Notes: a model not told the origin generated them from the sequence alone. 48,189 nucleotides of DNA from DAORHV01 sp964434575 (GCA_964434575.1 CAYSWB010000011.1:1-48189); one strand, 5' to 3'. Shown: positions 33,025 through 42,267, counted from the first letter of the stretch. Made by a program: numbers and translations.

Positions 33025-34068
33025 ATGCGTACGATCACCCTCATCCCGCCGGCATTGCAGCGCGTCCCCACGCGCATCCTCATCGAGGCCGGTTTACGGA
33101 ACCGGATCGGCGACGTCATCGTCGGCATGAATCCCGACCGGATCGCCGTGCTGTTCGATGAAGGCGTGGCGTCCATCGCCAAGGAAGTGGGTGCCGGCCT
33201 GCCCGGCTGCCTGATGATCGCCGTGAAGAGCGGCGACGCATCCAAGTCGCTTGCGGAAGTGGAGCGCATCACCAAGCTCATGCTCGAGGGCGGCTGCACG
33301 AGGCAGACCGTGGTGGTGAACGTGGGCGGGGGAATGATCACCGATCTCGGTGGCCTCGTGGCCGGCGTGTTCATGCGCGGCGTGCCGTGCGTGCACGTGC
33401 CGACCAGCATGCTCGGCATGGTGGACGCCAGCATCGGCGGAAAGAACGGCGTGAACCTCGGCTCGACCAAGAACATCCTGGGCGTCATCACGCACCCGTC
33501 CGCCGTCGCCATCGACCCCGAACTGCTGTCGGGCTTGCCCGCGACGGTGTTGGCCGAGGGCTTGGTGGAAGTCATCAAGATCGCCGCCATCGCCGACGAG
33601 GAATTCCTCGCCTGGCTGGAGAAGCACGTCGGCCGCGTCATGGACAAAGACCTGGCCGCGTGCACGGATTGCGTCGCCAAGGCGGTCGAACTGAAGGCGC
33701 GCATCGTGGAGCAGGACGAACGCGACGACCTCGTGCGCCTGCATCTGAACTACGGTCACACCGTCGGCCATGCGCTGGAGGCGAACGCCAAGTTCACCCT
33801 CTCGCACGGAAAAGCCGTCAGCATTGGCATGATCGCCGAGTCCCGCATGACGGGCGGACACGGCATCCAGCGCATCGAGAAGCTGCTGAAGGCGGTCGGC
33901 ATGCCGACCGAATTGCCGGCGGACGTCTCGTCCGACGCGCTGTGGGAGCTGATGCGCCGCGATAAAAAGAACACCGGCGGACAGGTCCGCGCCGCCGTCC
34001 CCAAGACGCTCGGTTCCGCCGAGGTGCGCTCCTTGAACCGCGCCGATTTCGACCGGCTTTTCCCATGA
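33025..34068 (+). CDS. aroB: 3-dehydroquinate synthase
   Basis: 347 residues. Has the NAD-binding GGGMITDLGG, the VPTSMLGMVDASIGGKNGVN block, the metal-binding His in NYGHTVGHALE and the conserved SHGKAVSIGM. Converts DAHP to 3-dehydroquinate. It begins nine bases after aroF, but a TAGACT hexamer ends six bases before the ATG, so an internal promoter is possible. It overlaps the next gene by four bases (ATGA). Confidence 0.96.
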   Translation: MRTITLIPPALQRVPTRILIEAGLRNRIGDVIVGMNPDRIAVLFDEGVASIAKEVGAGLPGCLMIAVKSGDASKSLAEVERITKLMLEGGCTRQTVVVNVGGGMITDLGGLVAGVFMRGVPCVHVPTSMLGMVDASIGGKNGVNLGSTKNILGVITHPSAVAIDPELLSGLPATVLAEGLVEVIKIAAIADEEFLAWLEKHVGRVMDKDLAACTDCVAKAVELKARIVEQDERDDLVRLHLNYGHTVGHALEANAKFTLSHGKAVSIGMIAESRMTGGHGIQRIEKLLKAVGMPTELPADVSSDALWELMRRDKKNTGGQVRAAVPKTLGSAEVRSLNRADFDRLFP

Positions 34069-35930
34069 ATATCGCCCCCCTGTCCGTCGCGCCCCTGGCA
34101 CTGCCCTTTCATGCGCAGCTCACCCTGCCGGGCTCCAAATCGCACGCCAACCGCGCGATCGTGGCGGCGTGCCTGGCCGACGGCACCACGTTCATTCGCA
34201 ACGCCACGCCGTGCGACGACGTTCGCGTGATGGTCGACAACCTGAAGGTCCTCGGCTTCGACGTCACCTGGATGGACGAGGCGGCGGGCCACCTGCGGGT
34301 GGTCGGCGGCATCCCGAACGTCCCCGACGCCTCCGGCGAACTGTTCTGCGAGAATGCCGGCACGACGCTTCGGTTCCTGTGTTCGGTCGCCGCGCTGGTG
34401 CCCGGACGCTGGACCGTGACCGGCAACGAGCACATGCGCCGCCGTCCCATCGGCGACTTGGTCCAGGCGCTCAAATCGCTCGGGGCCGAAATCTGGGACA
34501 CCGGCGGAAAGCCCCCGGTGACCATCCAAGGCGGCACGCTGGCCGGCGGTTCCGTGACCGTGGACGCCGCCAAAAGCAGCCAGTTTCTGTCTTCCCTGCT
34601 GCTCATCGCCCCGGCGTTGCAAGACGGCCTGCGCGTGACGGTGAAAGACACGCTTGCCTCGCCCGGTTACGTGGAGCTCACCGAGCGCGTGCTGAAGGAT
34701 TTCGGCGTGGCGGTCACCCGCGAAGGCGGCGCGTTCGTCGTGGCCCACGGACATCCCAGGGCCGTGGCTTCGTACGACATCGAGGGCGACTGGAGCGCGG
34801 CCGGCGTGTGGCTGATGCTGGAGAAAATCAGCGGTGGCCGCGCGATGTTCACGAACCTGCACCACGATTCCTCGCAGTCCGACCGCCTGCTGCCGCAGGC
34901 CATCGCCGCCATCATGAAGCCCGGCAACGCCACGGTGGACTGCACCGACATCCCGGACCAGGTGATGAACCTTGCGCTGCTGGGTGCGTTCCGCGACGGC
35001 ACGCTCAACATCATCGGCGCCCGGAACTTGCGCTTCAAAGAGTGCGACCGGCTGGCCGTCATCACGTCCGAGCTGTCCAAGGCCGGCATCGCCATCCGCG
35101 AGCATGACGACGGCGTGACCGTCACCGGCGGCCCGGCTGCCAAGCGCCACCTGCCGCATACGCCCGTCACGCTGGACCCGCACGACGACCACCGCATGGC
35201 GATGGTGTTCGCGGCGCTGGGCCTGGTGCGCGGCGGCATCTCCATCGAGAACCCCGGCTGCGTGGCCAAGAGTTACCCGAATTTCTTCGAGCACGTGGAG
35301 CACCTGCGCGCGTCGCCCAAGGCCGTGGCCATCGTCGGCATGCGCGGCAGCGGCAAGACCAACCTGGCCAAGCGCATGTCGAAGGCGCTTTCGCTCCCGC
35401 AGCTCGACACCGACCAGGTCATCGAAGGCCGCGTCGGTCCGCTGGATTCGTACATCGAGCAGCACGGCTGGCCCGCGTTCCGCGCCGCGGAAGAGGAGGC
35501 CGTGGAAACGTCGCTGCGCCCCGGCACCATCGTGTCGCTGGGCGGCGGTGCCTGCGAGTCCGCCAAGACCCGCGGCGTCCTGAAGGAGCGCGCCATCGTC
35601 GTGTGGCTGCACGCCACGGTCGAGGGCACGGTCGAGCGGCTGAAGAACGTGAAGAAGAAGCGTCCCGCGCTCACCGACCTGTCGTTGGAGGAAGAGGTGA
35701 CGACCACGCTCGAGCGCCGCAATCCGCAATACAAGGAAGTGGCGACCATCGAACTGTCGCACCGCATTCCGTTCCCGGCCCAGGTGCCAAAGCTGCTGGC
35801 ACGCCTGAAGCGCCTGACGTCCTCGTACGATCCGCACACGGAGCGCTTCATTCCGCCCGCCGAGCAATTCGCCAAGCCCCCGCGCCGCGGAGGAGGCCGT
35901 GATCACCACTCCCGCCGCCGTCGCCGCTGA
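34065..35930 (+). CDS. aroA-aroK: Fused EPSP synthase and shikimate kinase
   Basis: 621 residues. Residues 1-418 are 5-enolpyruvylshikimate-3-phosphate synthase: LPGSKSHANRAI, NAGTTLRFL, SSQFLSSLLL, IEGDWSAAGVW and a late DHRMAMVFA. Residues about 420-595 are shikimate kinase: Walker A GMRGSGKTN, LDTDQVIE, SLGGGACES and RPALTD. The C-terminal 25 residues are basic and disordered. The order is EPSP synthase first although the kinase acts first. Known fusions in fungi (AROM) have other layouts. Four-base overlap with aroB and two-base gap to the next gene imply translational coupling. Confidence 0.95.
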   Translation: MNIAPLSVAPLALPFHAQLTLPGSKSHANRAIVAACLADGTTFIRNATPCDDVRVMVDNLKVLGFDVTWMDEAAGHLRVVGGIPNVPDASGELFCENAGTTLRFLCSVAALVPGRWTVTGNEHMRRRPIGDLVQALKSLGAEIWDTGGKPPVTIQGGTLAGGSVTVDAAKSSQFLSSLLLIAPALQDGLRVTVKDTLASPGYVELTERVLKDFGVAVTREGGAFVVAHGHPRAVASYDIEGDWSAAGVWLMLEKISGGRAMFTNLHHDSSQSDRLLPQAIAAIMKPGNATVDCTDIPDQVMNLALLGAFRDGTLNIIGARNLRFKECDRLAVITSELSKAGIAIREHDDGVTVTGGPAAKRHLPHTPVTLDPHDDHRMAMVFAALGLVRGGISIENPGCVAKSYPNFFEHVEHLRASPKAVAIVGMRGSGKTNLAKRMSKALSLPQLDTDQVIEGRVGPLDSYIEQHGWPAFRAAEEEAVETSLRPGTIVSLGGGACESAKTRGVLKERAIVVWLHATVEGTVERLKNVKKKRPALTDLSLEEEVTTTLERRNPQYKEVATIELSHRIPFPAQVPKLLARLKRLTSSYDPHTERFIPPAEQFAKPPRRGGGRDHHSRRRRR

Positions 35931-35932
35931 TC

Positions 35933-37303
35933 ATGTTCGTCGTCACCCTGCCCCAGTCGGCCGAGGCTGATCCGAACGCGTTCGTCCGCAAGGCCGAGCG
36001 CGCCGCGGCCGACGTGCTGGAAATCCGCGCCGACCTCACGCCCGACGCTCGCTTGGCCAACCCCGGCATCCCGGTGATGCTGTCGCTGCGCGGCGCCGAT
36101 CCTTCGCTGATCGGCAAGATCAATCCGGCGTGGCTGGACCTGGAACTGCACGAAGCGGAGACGCCGGTGCCGACGGGCTGCAAGCTGATCCTGAGCTACC
36201 ACAACCACCAGGAGACGCCGTCGCTCCCGCAGCTGCGGACCATCCTCAAAAACCTGCTCGCGCGCGAACCCGACGTGGTGAAGATCGCCACGGTCGCAAA
36301 CTCGTACGCCGACATCGTCATGCTGGAGAGACTGCGCGAGAACATGCCCGAAGGACAGAAGCACGTCATCCTGGCGATGGGCGACCTGGCCCGCGTGCAA
36401 CGCCTGACGTCGCCGCTGCGAAACGCGATGACGTACACGTTCATCGACGACGGAGAAGCGGCCGCGCCCGGTCAGCTGCCGCTGAAAACGTACCGCGAGT
36501 TTTCCCGCTGCAAGGATCCGGCCATTTTCGGCTTGCTCGGCGGACCCTCGGTGGCAGGGAGCCTGAGCCCGATGATCCACAACCTGCTGTTCGACGCGAA
36601 CGGTATCGACGCGCTGTACACCGTGTTCCCGACCGACGACCTGGAGGACGCGCTGCGCAACCTGCCGCACCTGGGCGTGAAGGGCTTTTCGGTCACCACG
36701 CCGTGGAAAAAAGACATCATCAAGTTCGCCGACGAACTCGAGCCGCTGGCTGCGGAGATCCAATCCGTGAACACGCTGGTCCATGAGGACGGCAAATGGA
36801 TCGGGTCAAACACCGATGTCGGCGGCATTCTGGAAGGCTACCCGTTCCTGTCCAAAGCCAAGTCCATCGGCATCGCCGGGACGGGCGGCGTGGTGCCTGC
36901 GGTCATCTACGCCGCGCGGAAAATGGGCGTGAAATCCATCACGGTCTACGGCCGCAACGAGGCGGCCCGCAAGGAACTGGCCGACTATTTCCTGGTGGAA
37001 GCGCGGCCGCTCGACGATTTGGGCCGCATGCTTCACGACGCCGTGTTCTGGGCGATTCCGGACGACATCCCGGTCACGCTGCCGCCGGTCGGGGAAAAGC
37101 ATTCGTTCGCGGTGGACCTGCGCTACGCCGAATCCACGTTGTTCCTGCGCACCGCCGAGGAACTGGGGTATGACACCGTCAACGGTTTGCCGATGCTCCT
37201 GCACCAGGCGTTCGCGCAGTTCAAATCGTTCACCGGCATCCGGACCGACGACAACCTGTTCCTGTCTTTATTCCAATCCCTCCAGAAGCATGGCAAGCAA
37301 TAG
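35933..37303 (+). CDS. aroD-aroE: Fused 3-dehydroquinate dehydratase (type I) and shikimate dehydrogenase
   Basis: 456 residues. Residues 1-190 are a short type I dehydratase: Glu30/Arg32 (LEIRAD), His90 (LSYHNH) and Schiff-base Lys117 (VVKIATVANS). Residues about 196-456 are shikimate dehydrogenase: LGGPSVAGSLSPMIHN, the catalytic Lys in TTPWKKDI, NTDVGGI, and the NADP loop GTGGV followed by VYGRNE. The two reactions are consecutive. A similar fusion is known in plants and chlamydiae. It overlaps aroC by 14 bases. Confidence 0.94.
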   Translation: MFVVTLPQSAEADPNAFVRKAERAAADVLEIRADLTPDARLANPGIPVMLSLRGADPSLIGKINPAWLDLELHEAETPVPTGCKLILSYHNHQETPSLPQLRTILKNLLAREPDVVKIATVANSYADIVMLERLRENMPEGQKHVILAMGDLARVQRLTSPLRNAMTYTFIDDGEAAAPGQLPLKTYREFSRCKDPAIFGLLGGPSVAGSLSPMIHNLLFDANGIDALYTVFPTDDLEDALRNLPHLGVKGFSVTTPWKKDIIKFADELEPLAAEIQSVNTLVHEDGKWIGSNTDVGGILEGYPFLSKAKSIGIAGTGGVVPAVIYAARKMGVKSITVYGRNEAARKELADYFLVEARPLDDLGRMLHDAVFWAIPDDIPVTLPPVGEKHSFAVDLRYAESTLFLRTAEELGYDTVNGLPMLLHQAFAQFKSFTGIRTDDNLFLSLFQSLQKHGKQ

Positions 37304-38282
37304 TTTCGGAACCCTGTTCCGCGTGACCACCTTCGGCGAGTCCCATGGCCCGGCCTTGGGCGTGGTCATCGACGGCTGCCCCGCCGGCATCCCGCTGAAG
37401 GAGGCGGATTTCCTCAAGGAGCTTGCCCGCCGCCGTCCCGGCCAGAGCGCCGTGACCACCGCGCGCAGTGAAGACGACGCGCCGTTGATCCTGTCCGGCG
37501 TGTTCGAGGGCAAGACGACCGGCATGCCCATCGCGGTGGTGGTGGCCAACAAGGCCCAGCGTTCGGAGGACTACGACAAGCTCCGCATGGTGTTCCGTCC
37601 CGGCCACGCCGACCAGACCTTCCACGAGAAGTTCGGCCACCGCGACCATCGCGGCGGAGGCCGCCAGTCCGGCCGCGAGACCGTCGCCCGCGTCATCGCC
37701 GGCGTGGTCGCGCGCAAGATCCTGCCCAAGTCCATGAAGATCTACGGCCACACGGTGAAGGTGGGGGCCATCGAGGCCAAGGCGTTCAAGCCCGAGACCA
37801 TCGAGCAGAACCCCATGCGCTGCGCCGATCCGGCCGCCGCCAAGAAGATGGAGGCGTACGTGCTGAAGCTCAAGTCCCAGTACAACTCTTCCGGCGGTCT
37901 CATCGAGATCCGCGTGGTCAAACCGCCCAAGAGCCTGGGTGACCCGGTGTTCGGCAAGCTCAAGGCCCGCCTGGCCGATGCCGTGATGAGCATCGGCGCG
38001 GTGCACGGTTTTTCGTACGGCGCCGGGTTCAAGACCGCCGAAATGAAGGGGCTCGACTACATCAGGGACAAGAAGGTGTTCGGCGGCATCCTGGGCGGCA
38101 TCTCCACCGGTGAGGACATCGTGCTCCACGTGAGCGTGAAGCCGTCCACCTCGGTCGGTGAAATCGCCAAGAAGGGCCGTCACGACCCGTGCATCGTCCC
38201 GCGCGTCATTCCGGTCGTCGAGTCCATGGTCGCCATGGTCCTGGCCGACTGCCACCTGCTCCAGCAGGCCTACGCCCGCTGA
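37290..38282 (+). CDS. aroC: Chorismate synthase
   Basis: 330 residues from the ATG at 37290, slightly short for the family. Motifs: FGESHGPALGVVIDG, RRRPGQSAVTTAR, EDDAPLILSGVFEGKTTG, HRDHRGGGRQSGRETVAR and GFSYGAGF. Uses reduced FMN to convert EPSP to chorismate. The longer in-frame start lies inside the upstream gene and gives a Cys/Ser-rich extension, so I reject it. Confidence 0.95.
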   Translation: MASNSFGTLFRVTTFGESHGPALGVVIDGCPAGIPLKEADFLKELARRRPGQSAVTTARSEDDAPLILSGVFEGKTTGMPIAVVVANKAQRSEDYDKLRMVFRPGHADQTFHEKFGHRDHRGGGRQSGRETVARVIAGVVARKILPKSMKIYGHTVKVGAIEAKAFKPETIEQNPMRCADPAAAKKMEAYVLKLKSQYNSSGGLIEIRVVKPPKSLGDPVFGKLKARLADAVMSIGAVHGFSYGAGFKTAEMKGLDYIRDKKVFGGILGGISTGEDIVLHVSVKPSTSVGEIAKKGRHDPCIVPRVIPVVESMVAMVLADCHLLQQAYAR

Positions 38283-38308
38283 ACCGTTCGCTTCTTTCCT
38301 CTTTTCCC

Positions 38309-38563
38309 ATGTCCGATTCCCTCCAAGACATCCGCGCCCGCATCGACGCCCTCGACGCCGGCATCCTCCGCTTGCTGGCCGAGCGCATGCGCACGGTTGC
38401 CATGCTGAAGCCCCTGAAGAAGGGGATGGTCGAAGACCCGGAGCGCGAAACCGCCGTCCGCGCCGCGTGGGCCGACGAAGCCGCCAAGCTCGGCCTCTCG
38501 CCCGAGTTCGCCACCGCGCTGCTCGCCATCATCTTCGCCGAATCCAAGCGTCTCCAGTCATGA
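38309..38563 (+). CDS. Chorismate mutase, AroQ class
   Basis: 84 residues, a stand-alone all-helical AroQ mutase: DIRARIDALDAGILRLLAERM at the start supplies Arg8-type and Arg/Lys ligands, followed by a second helix with DPERE and a third ending in FAESKRLQS. Makes prephenate from chorismate. It overlaps the dehydrogenase by four bases (ATGA). In many bacteria this domain is fused to PheA or TyrA; here it is separate. Confidence 0.88.
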   Translation: MSDSLQDIRARIDALDAGILRLLAERMRTVAMLKPLKKGMVEDPERETAVRAAWADEAAKLGLSPEFATALLAIIFAESKRLQS

Positions 38564-39405
38564 AGCTCGTTCCGTCCATGGCCGTCGGCATCGTCGGCGG
38601 CAGCGGCAAAACCGGAGCGCAGTTTGCGAAGCTGTTCCGCGACGCCGGGTTCCGCGTGCGCGTGACGGGCGCGAAAACCGCCAAACAAAACCGCGCCCTC
38701 ATCGAGGCTTCCGACATCGTGGTGTTCGCGGTGCCGCTGGAGCACTCGGCCGATGTCATCCGCGCCGAGATCGGCGCCGCGCGCGAGAACCAGTTGGTCC
38801 TGGACGTGAGTTCGCTGAAGTCCGACCAGGTGCGTGCCATGCTCAAGGGCAAAGCCGATGTCATCGGCATGCACCCGCTGTTCAGTCCGACCACCGCGCT
38901 CAAAGGCCAGACCGTCATTTTGTGTCCGGCCCGTTGCAAGCCGGCCACGCTGTCATCGCTGAAAGCCGTGCTGAAGGCCGCGGGCTTGAAGACCATCGAG
39001 ATGGCGCCCAGGGCCCACGACGACCTGATGGCCGTGGTCCAGGCCGTGCCGCATTTCAAGAGTCTTCTGATGGCCGACCTGCTGACGTCGCTCGACGTGG
39101 ATCTGCAGTCCATCGTGAAGGCGTGCACGCCGACGTACGAACTGGAGTTCAACGTCATCGGCCGCTTCCTCGACGACGAGCCCGAGCTGTACATGCCGAT
39201 CATCTTTAGAAACCCCGCCGCGCCCGCTATCCTCCGCCGGCTCAGGAGCCTGCTGGACGATTACGTCCGCATCGCCGAATCGCGCGATCTGCCGGCCGCT
39301 TCGCGCCGTTACAACCGCCTGAAACGCACCTTCGCCCCGTTTTCCAAGCGCGCCCGCGCGCACAGCGAAGCCTGCATCGCCACCCTCTCCAAGCTTTCCC
39401 GATGA
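38560..39405 (+). CDS. tyrA: Prephenate dehydrogenase
   Basis: 281 residues from the overlapping ATG at 38560. Rossmann motif GIVGGSGKTG near the start, VFAVPLEHSADVI, LDVSSLKS, the catalytic His in GMHPLFSPT, and a helical C-terminal dimer domain. Oxidatively decarboxylates prephenate to 4-hydroxyphenylpyruvate for tyrosine. Overlaps both neighbours by four bases. Confidence 0.92.
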   Translation: MKLVPSMAVGIVGGSGKTGAQFAKLFRDAGFRVRVTGAKTAKQNRALIEASDIVVFAVPLEHSADVIRAEIGAARENQLVLDVSSLKSDQVRAMLKGKADVIGMHPLFSPTTALKGQTVILCPARCKPATLSSLKAVLKAAGLKTIEMAPRAHDDLMAVVQAVPHFKSLLMADLLTSLDVDLQSIVKACTPTYELEFNVIGRFLDDEPELYMPIIFRNPAAPAILRRLRSLLDDYVRIAESRDLPAASRRYNRLKRTFAPFSKRARAHSEACIATLSKLSR

Positions 39406-40196
39406 ACATCTACACCCTCGGACCCGCCGGCACGTTCTCGCACGAAGCCGTCCAGCAGATCTTCCCGAACGAAGACGTGCACTTCGAGCCCAATTTCGAT
39501 TCCGTGTTCGCGTCGCTCACCAAGCATCCGGAAGCCGTGGGCGTGGTGCCGATCGAGAACAGCCTGCACGGATCGGTGGATGAGATCCTGGACCTGCTGC
39601 GCGAGAGCGACGTGAAGATCTGGCGCATGCACGAGGTCGCCATCCGCCACTCCTTCGGCGCGCGCAATCCCGAGAAGGTCACCAAGGTCGCTTCTCACAG
39701 CCAGGCGCTGCGACAGAGCCGCAAGTGGCTCCGGGAGCACTACCCCAAGGCCGAACACTTGCCCACCACCAGCACCGCCGCCGCGGTGAAGCTGGCCGGC
39801 TCCGACGATTCCGTCGGCGCCATCGCCTCCGAGCGCCTCATCCGCGCGTCGGGACTGAAGATCGTGGATACCGACATCGAGGGCGACGCCAACACCACGC
39901 GCTTCGCCATCGTGTCCGTACGCGACCCGTTCCCGGGTGCCACGCGCACCCGCATGAGCATCGCGCTGCACCCGCATCCGTACGAGGACCGTCCCGGTTA
40001 CCTGCACATGCTCATCACGCCGTTCAAGATCTACGACCTGAACTTGAGCCGCATCGAAAACCGTCCGACCGGCAAGAAGCTCGGCGATTACAATTTCTTC
40101 ATCGACTTCGTCGGCAGTCCCGACGAGCCGCGCGTGAAGAAGGCGATGGAGGAGCTTTCCAAGCTCGCCGAGATTCAAATTCTGGGCGTGTGGTAG
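39402..40196 (+). CDS. pheA: Prephenate dehydratase with ACT domain
   Basis: 264 residues. Catalytic part (1-175): YTLGPAGTFSHEA, VPIENSLHGSVDE, the Thr-rich STAAAVKLA and NTTRFAIV. The ACT domain (about 186-264) includes the LNLSRIENRPTG region, usually ESRP, which senses phenylalanine. Forms phenylpyruvate. Last of six tightly spaced or overlapping genes; the aminotransferase follows after 46 bases with its own -10. Confidence 0.95.
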   Translation: MNIYTLGPAGTFSHEAVQQIFPNEDVHFEPNFDSVFASLTKHPEAVGVVPIENSLHGSVDEILDLLRESDVKIWRMHEVAIRHSFGARNPEKVTKVASHSQALRQSRKWLREHYPKAEHLPTTSTAAAVKLAGSDDSVGAIASERLIRASGLKIVDTDIEGDANTTRFAIVSVRDPFPGATRTRMSIALHPHPYEDRPGYLHMLITPFKIYDLNLSRIENRPTGKKLGDYNFFIDFVGSPDEPRVKKAMEELSKLAEIQILGVW

Positions 40197-40242
40197 GGGA
40201 TTTGTTTTCCGTCCGTCCGCCCATCCAGTACGATCCATCCGC

Positions 40243-41418
40243 ATGTCGAAGTCCCACCCGTTCAGTCTCCTGCCCGCTCCCAAGCCCGATCCCATTTTCG
40301 CGATCACGGCGGAAGCGCTGGCTGCCGGACCGAAGGCCATCAACGGCACCATCGGCATCGTCATGGACGAGGACTCCAAGGTGCTGATGTTCCCGAGCGT
40401 GGCCAAGGCGCTGAAGGACATCGGCGACGGCATAGCGGACTACAGCCTCAGTTATCCGGCGCTTGCCGGATTGCCGGACTTCCGCGCGTCGGTGACTTCG
40501 CTGCTGCTCCAGGGCCGCAACGATCTCGTCACCGCGTTCGCCACCACCGGCGGTACCGGCGCGGTAACCATCAACCTCCGCCTTATCAAACTGCTGTACC
40601 CCGATGCGCCGGTCATCCTGCCGCTGCCGGCATGGGCCAACCATCCGCCGGTATGCCGCGCGGCCGGCATCCCGATCATCGAGGTGCCGTACTTGTCCGA
40701 TGACCAGCGCCCGCAGATCGATGGCCTGCTGAAGGCCATCGAGGCTCAGAAGAGTCCGTTTTCCATCTTGCTGCAGGTCGGCTGCCACAACCCCACGGGC
40801 TTGGATTTCACGCCCGAGCAGTGGAAGGAACTTGCCGTCGCGTTGAAGAAGAAGGAATGCGTCGCGTTGCTGGATTTTGCGTACCAGGGATTTCACCGCG
40901 AGCCGGAGGAAGACGCCTGGCCGGTGCACCTGTTCGCCGATTCCGGCATCCCGTTGTTGGTGGCCTGGTCGGCATCCAAGAACCACTCCATCTACGGCCT
41001 GCGCTGCGGACTGGCCTGCGCGTTCGTGCAGGACGCCGCCATGCAGAAGACGCTGGAAGGTCATTACTCCACGCTCACGCGCGGCATCCATTCTGCCGCC
41101 GCCGTGTTCGGCCAGATGGTGGTCGCGCGCGTGCAGCAGGCATACCAGACCGAGTGGCTCGGCGACCTCCGGGAGGCACGCACGATCATCAGCGACAAGC
41201 GTTCGCTCATGCTCACGCATCTGCCCAAGCGGTTTCGAAACTCGGTATCCGGCAACGGCATGTTCGCCATGCTGCCGCTGACCCCGGAGCAGGTGGACGA
41301 ACTGAAGCTCCAGCACCAGGTCTTTCTGACCCGCGACGGCCGCATCAACATCGCCGGCATTCCCAAGAAGCGCATTGAAGAGCTGTGCGAGAAGATTGCA
41401 AAAATTGACAAAAACTAA
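40243..41418 (+). CDS. Class I aromatic or aspartate aminotransferase
   Basis: 391 residues, PLP-dependent fold type I. Motifs: CHNPTGLDFT, LLDFAYQGFH and the PLP-binding Lys in SASKNHSIYGLRCG; the pattern is that of subgroup I-alpha (AspC/TyrB). From the gene context it probably transaminates phenylpyruvate and 4-hydroxyphenylpyruvate to Phe and Tyr. TACGAT ends eight bases before the ATG, so it may also be expressed separately from the aro operon. Confidence 0.9.
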   Translation: MSKSHPFSLLPAPKPDPIFAITAEALAAGPKAINGTIGIVMDEDSKVLMFPSVAKALKDIGDGIADYSLSYPALAGLPDFRASVTSLLLQGRNDLVTAFATTGGTGAVTINLRLIKLLYPDAPVILPLPAWANHPPVCRAAGIPIIEVPYLSDDQRPQIDGLLKAIEAQKSPFSILLQVGCHNPTGLDFTPEQWKELAVALKKKECVALLDFAYQGFHREPEEDAWPVHLFADSGIPLLVAWSASKNHSIYGLRCGLACAFVQDAAMQKTLEGHYSTLTRGIHSAAAVFGQMVVARVQQAYQTEWLGDLREARTIISDKRSLMLTHLPKRFRNSVSGNGMFAMLPLTPEQVDELKLQHQVFLTRDGRINIAGIPKKRIEELCEKIAKIDKN

Positions 41419-41432
41419 AAAAATTTTATAAA
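41405..41432 (+). promoter_or_regulatory. Promoter of the gene at 41439
   Basis: TTGACA, 16 bases, TATAAA, in an A/T-rich run; the -10 ends six bases before the ATG. Part of the -35 lies within the end of the aminotransferase gene. Confidence 0.75.
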
Positions 41433-41438
41433 GAGTAC

Positions 41439-41981
41439 ATGAAGCTTCCCTGCGGCCGCTTCTGGGTGGACCAATCCGGCGAGACCGTGCTGGTCGGCGA
41501 TTCGTCCGGCGTGCTCCTGCAGCTGCGAGGCGCGGCCGCCCAGCGCGCGCACTCGATCTTGTTGGCGCAGGATTGGAAGGCCGTCGATCCGCGCAACTAC
41601 AACTGTCATGCCGTCGCGCAGCACGTGGTGCTGGGAGCACCGCTCAGAGCGTATGTCGGCGAGCATCGCTGGGAGCGTCCGGTCGTGGACGTGCCGTTAT
41701 CGGTCCGCAGCGTCCGCGCGGCCATCCAGACGCTGGAGCTTCCTTGCGCGGTACAAGTGAGTTGCCGCGATCCCGAGGGCATCGCGCCGGATATGGCGAT
41801 CATGCACAGCGCGGTGTTCCTGGGGGCCACGCCGGACCGTACAGCGCTCGTACTGCACAAGCCCGGCCGGTCGCTTTCGTCCATCGACGACCTGGATTCG
41901 CTGGAAGACGATTTCCCCGATCTGGCGCCTAGGTTGCGGTTTTACGGCGACCGGAAGCAGTCGTGCAAACCGAATTCTTGA
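41439..41981 (+). CDS. Unknown protein, possible NlpC-like cysteine-hydrolase fold
   Basis: 180 residues, no signal peptide. NYNCHAVAQHVV (Cys57) followed later by MHSAVFLGATPDRTALVLHKPG is reminiscent of the Cys-then-His arrangement of NlpC/P60-like peptidases, but the match is weak and I would not assign it. The start has a strong promoter with a six-base leader. Confidence 0.6.
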   Translation: MKLPCGRFWVDQSGETVLVGDSSGVLLQLRGAAAQRAHSILLAQDWKAVDPRNYNCHAVAQHVVLGAPLRAYVGEHRWERPVVDVPLSVRSVRAAIQTLELPCAVQVSCRDPEGIAPDMAIMHSAVFLGATPDRTALVLHKPGRSLSSIDDLDSLEDDFPDLAPRLRFYGDRKQSCKPNS

Positions 41982-42005
41982 CAGAAGGACCGCGCGGCGT
42001 AGAGT
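41978..42005 (+). promoter_or_regulatory. Promoter of the Met-rich short ORF
   Basis: TTGACA, 16 bases, TAGAGT, ending 11 bases before the ATG at 42017. The -35 overlaps the end of the previous gene. Confidence 0.65.
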
Positions 42006-42016
42006 TTCCCCGTTCC

Positions 42017-42100
42017 ATGACCAAGACCCTCGTCCTCGCCGGCATGATGATGTCCATGATGATGCCTCTCGCGAGGGCTGAGGTTGTCGTGAGCCGGTAA
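42017..42100 (+). CDS. Met-rich short ORF, possible leader peptide
   Basis: 27 residues: MTKTLVLAGMMMSMMMPLAR then AEVVVSR. Seven Met in 16 codons. It has its own promoter and is followed 19 bases later by a terminator. A segment in the ORF (CGCGAGG, 42070-42076) can pair with the terminator's 5' arm (CCTCGCG, 42120-42126), so an attenuator is conceivable. It also looks like a bare signal peptide. Downstream lies a gene with possible SAM-hydrolase similarity. Confidence 0.4.
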   Translation: MTKTLVLAGMMMSMMMPLARAEVVVSR

Positions 42101-42119
42101 GGCTCTCCCCGACATCCCA

Positions 42120-42144
42120 CCTCGCGCTTCAGCGGGGCGTTTTT
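42120..42144 (+). terminator. Terminator after the Met-rich short ORF
   Basis: CCTCGC pairs with GCGGGG (one G-U pair) around GCTTCA, then CGTTTTT. Confidence 0.65.
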
Positions 42145-42165
42145 CCGTGTTCCATTTTCCATCAC

Positions 42166-42237
42166 ATGAGGCTCTACATCTTGTACCTGCGCACCGATTC
42201 CAACCTGATGCGACCCCGTCGCATCATCCTCCGCTGA
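42166..42237 (+). CDS. Possible 23-residue ORF with hairpin
   Basis: MRLYILYLRTDSNLMRPRRI then ILR; Arg-rich. Its second half holds a perfect 9-bp hairpin (TGATGCGAC at 42206-42214 with GTCGCATCA at 42218-42226, loop CCC). It sits between a terminator and the gene at 42268. More likely part of a structured leader than a functional peptide. Confidence 0.25.
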   Translation: MRLYILYLRTDSNLMRPRRIILR

Positions 42238-42267
42238 CCCTTTCTTACCCCTTTTCCTTTCTCCCTC

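Noticed and set aside
33756..35909. 717-codon open frame antisense to aroA-aroK
   Set aside because: Composition typical of a reverse-complement shadow; the sense strand encodes complete enzymes.
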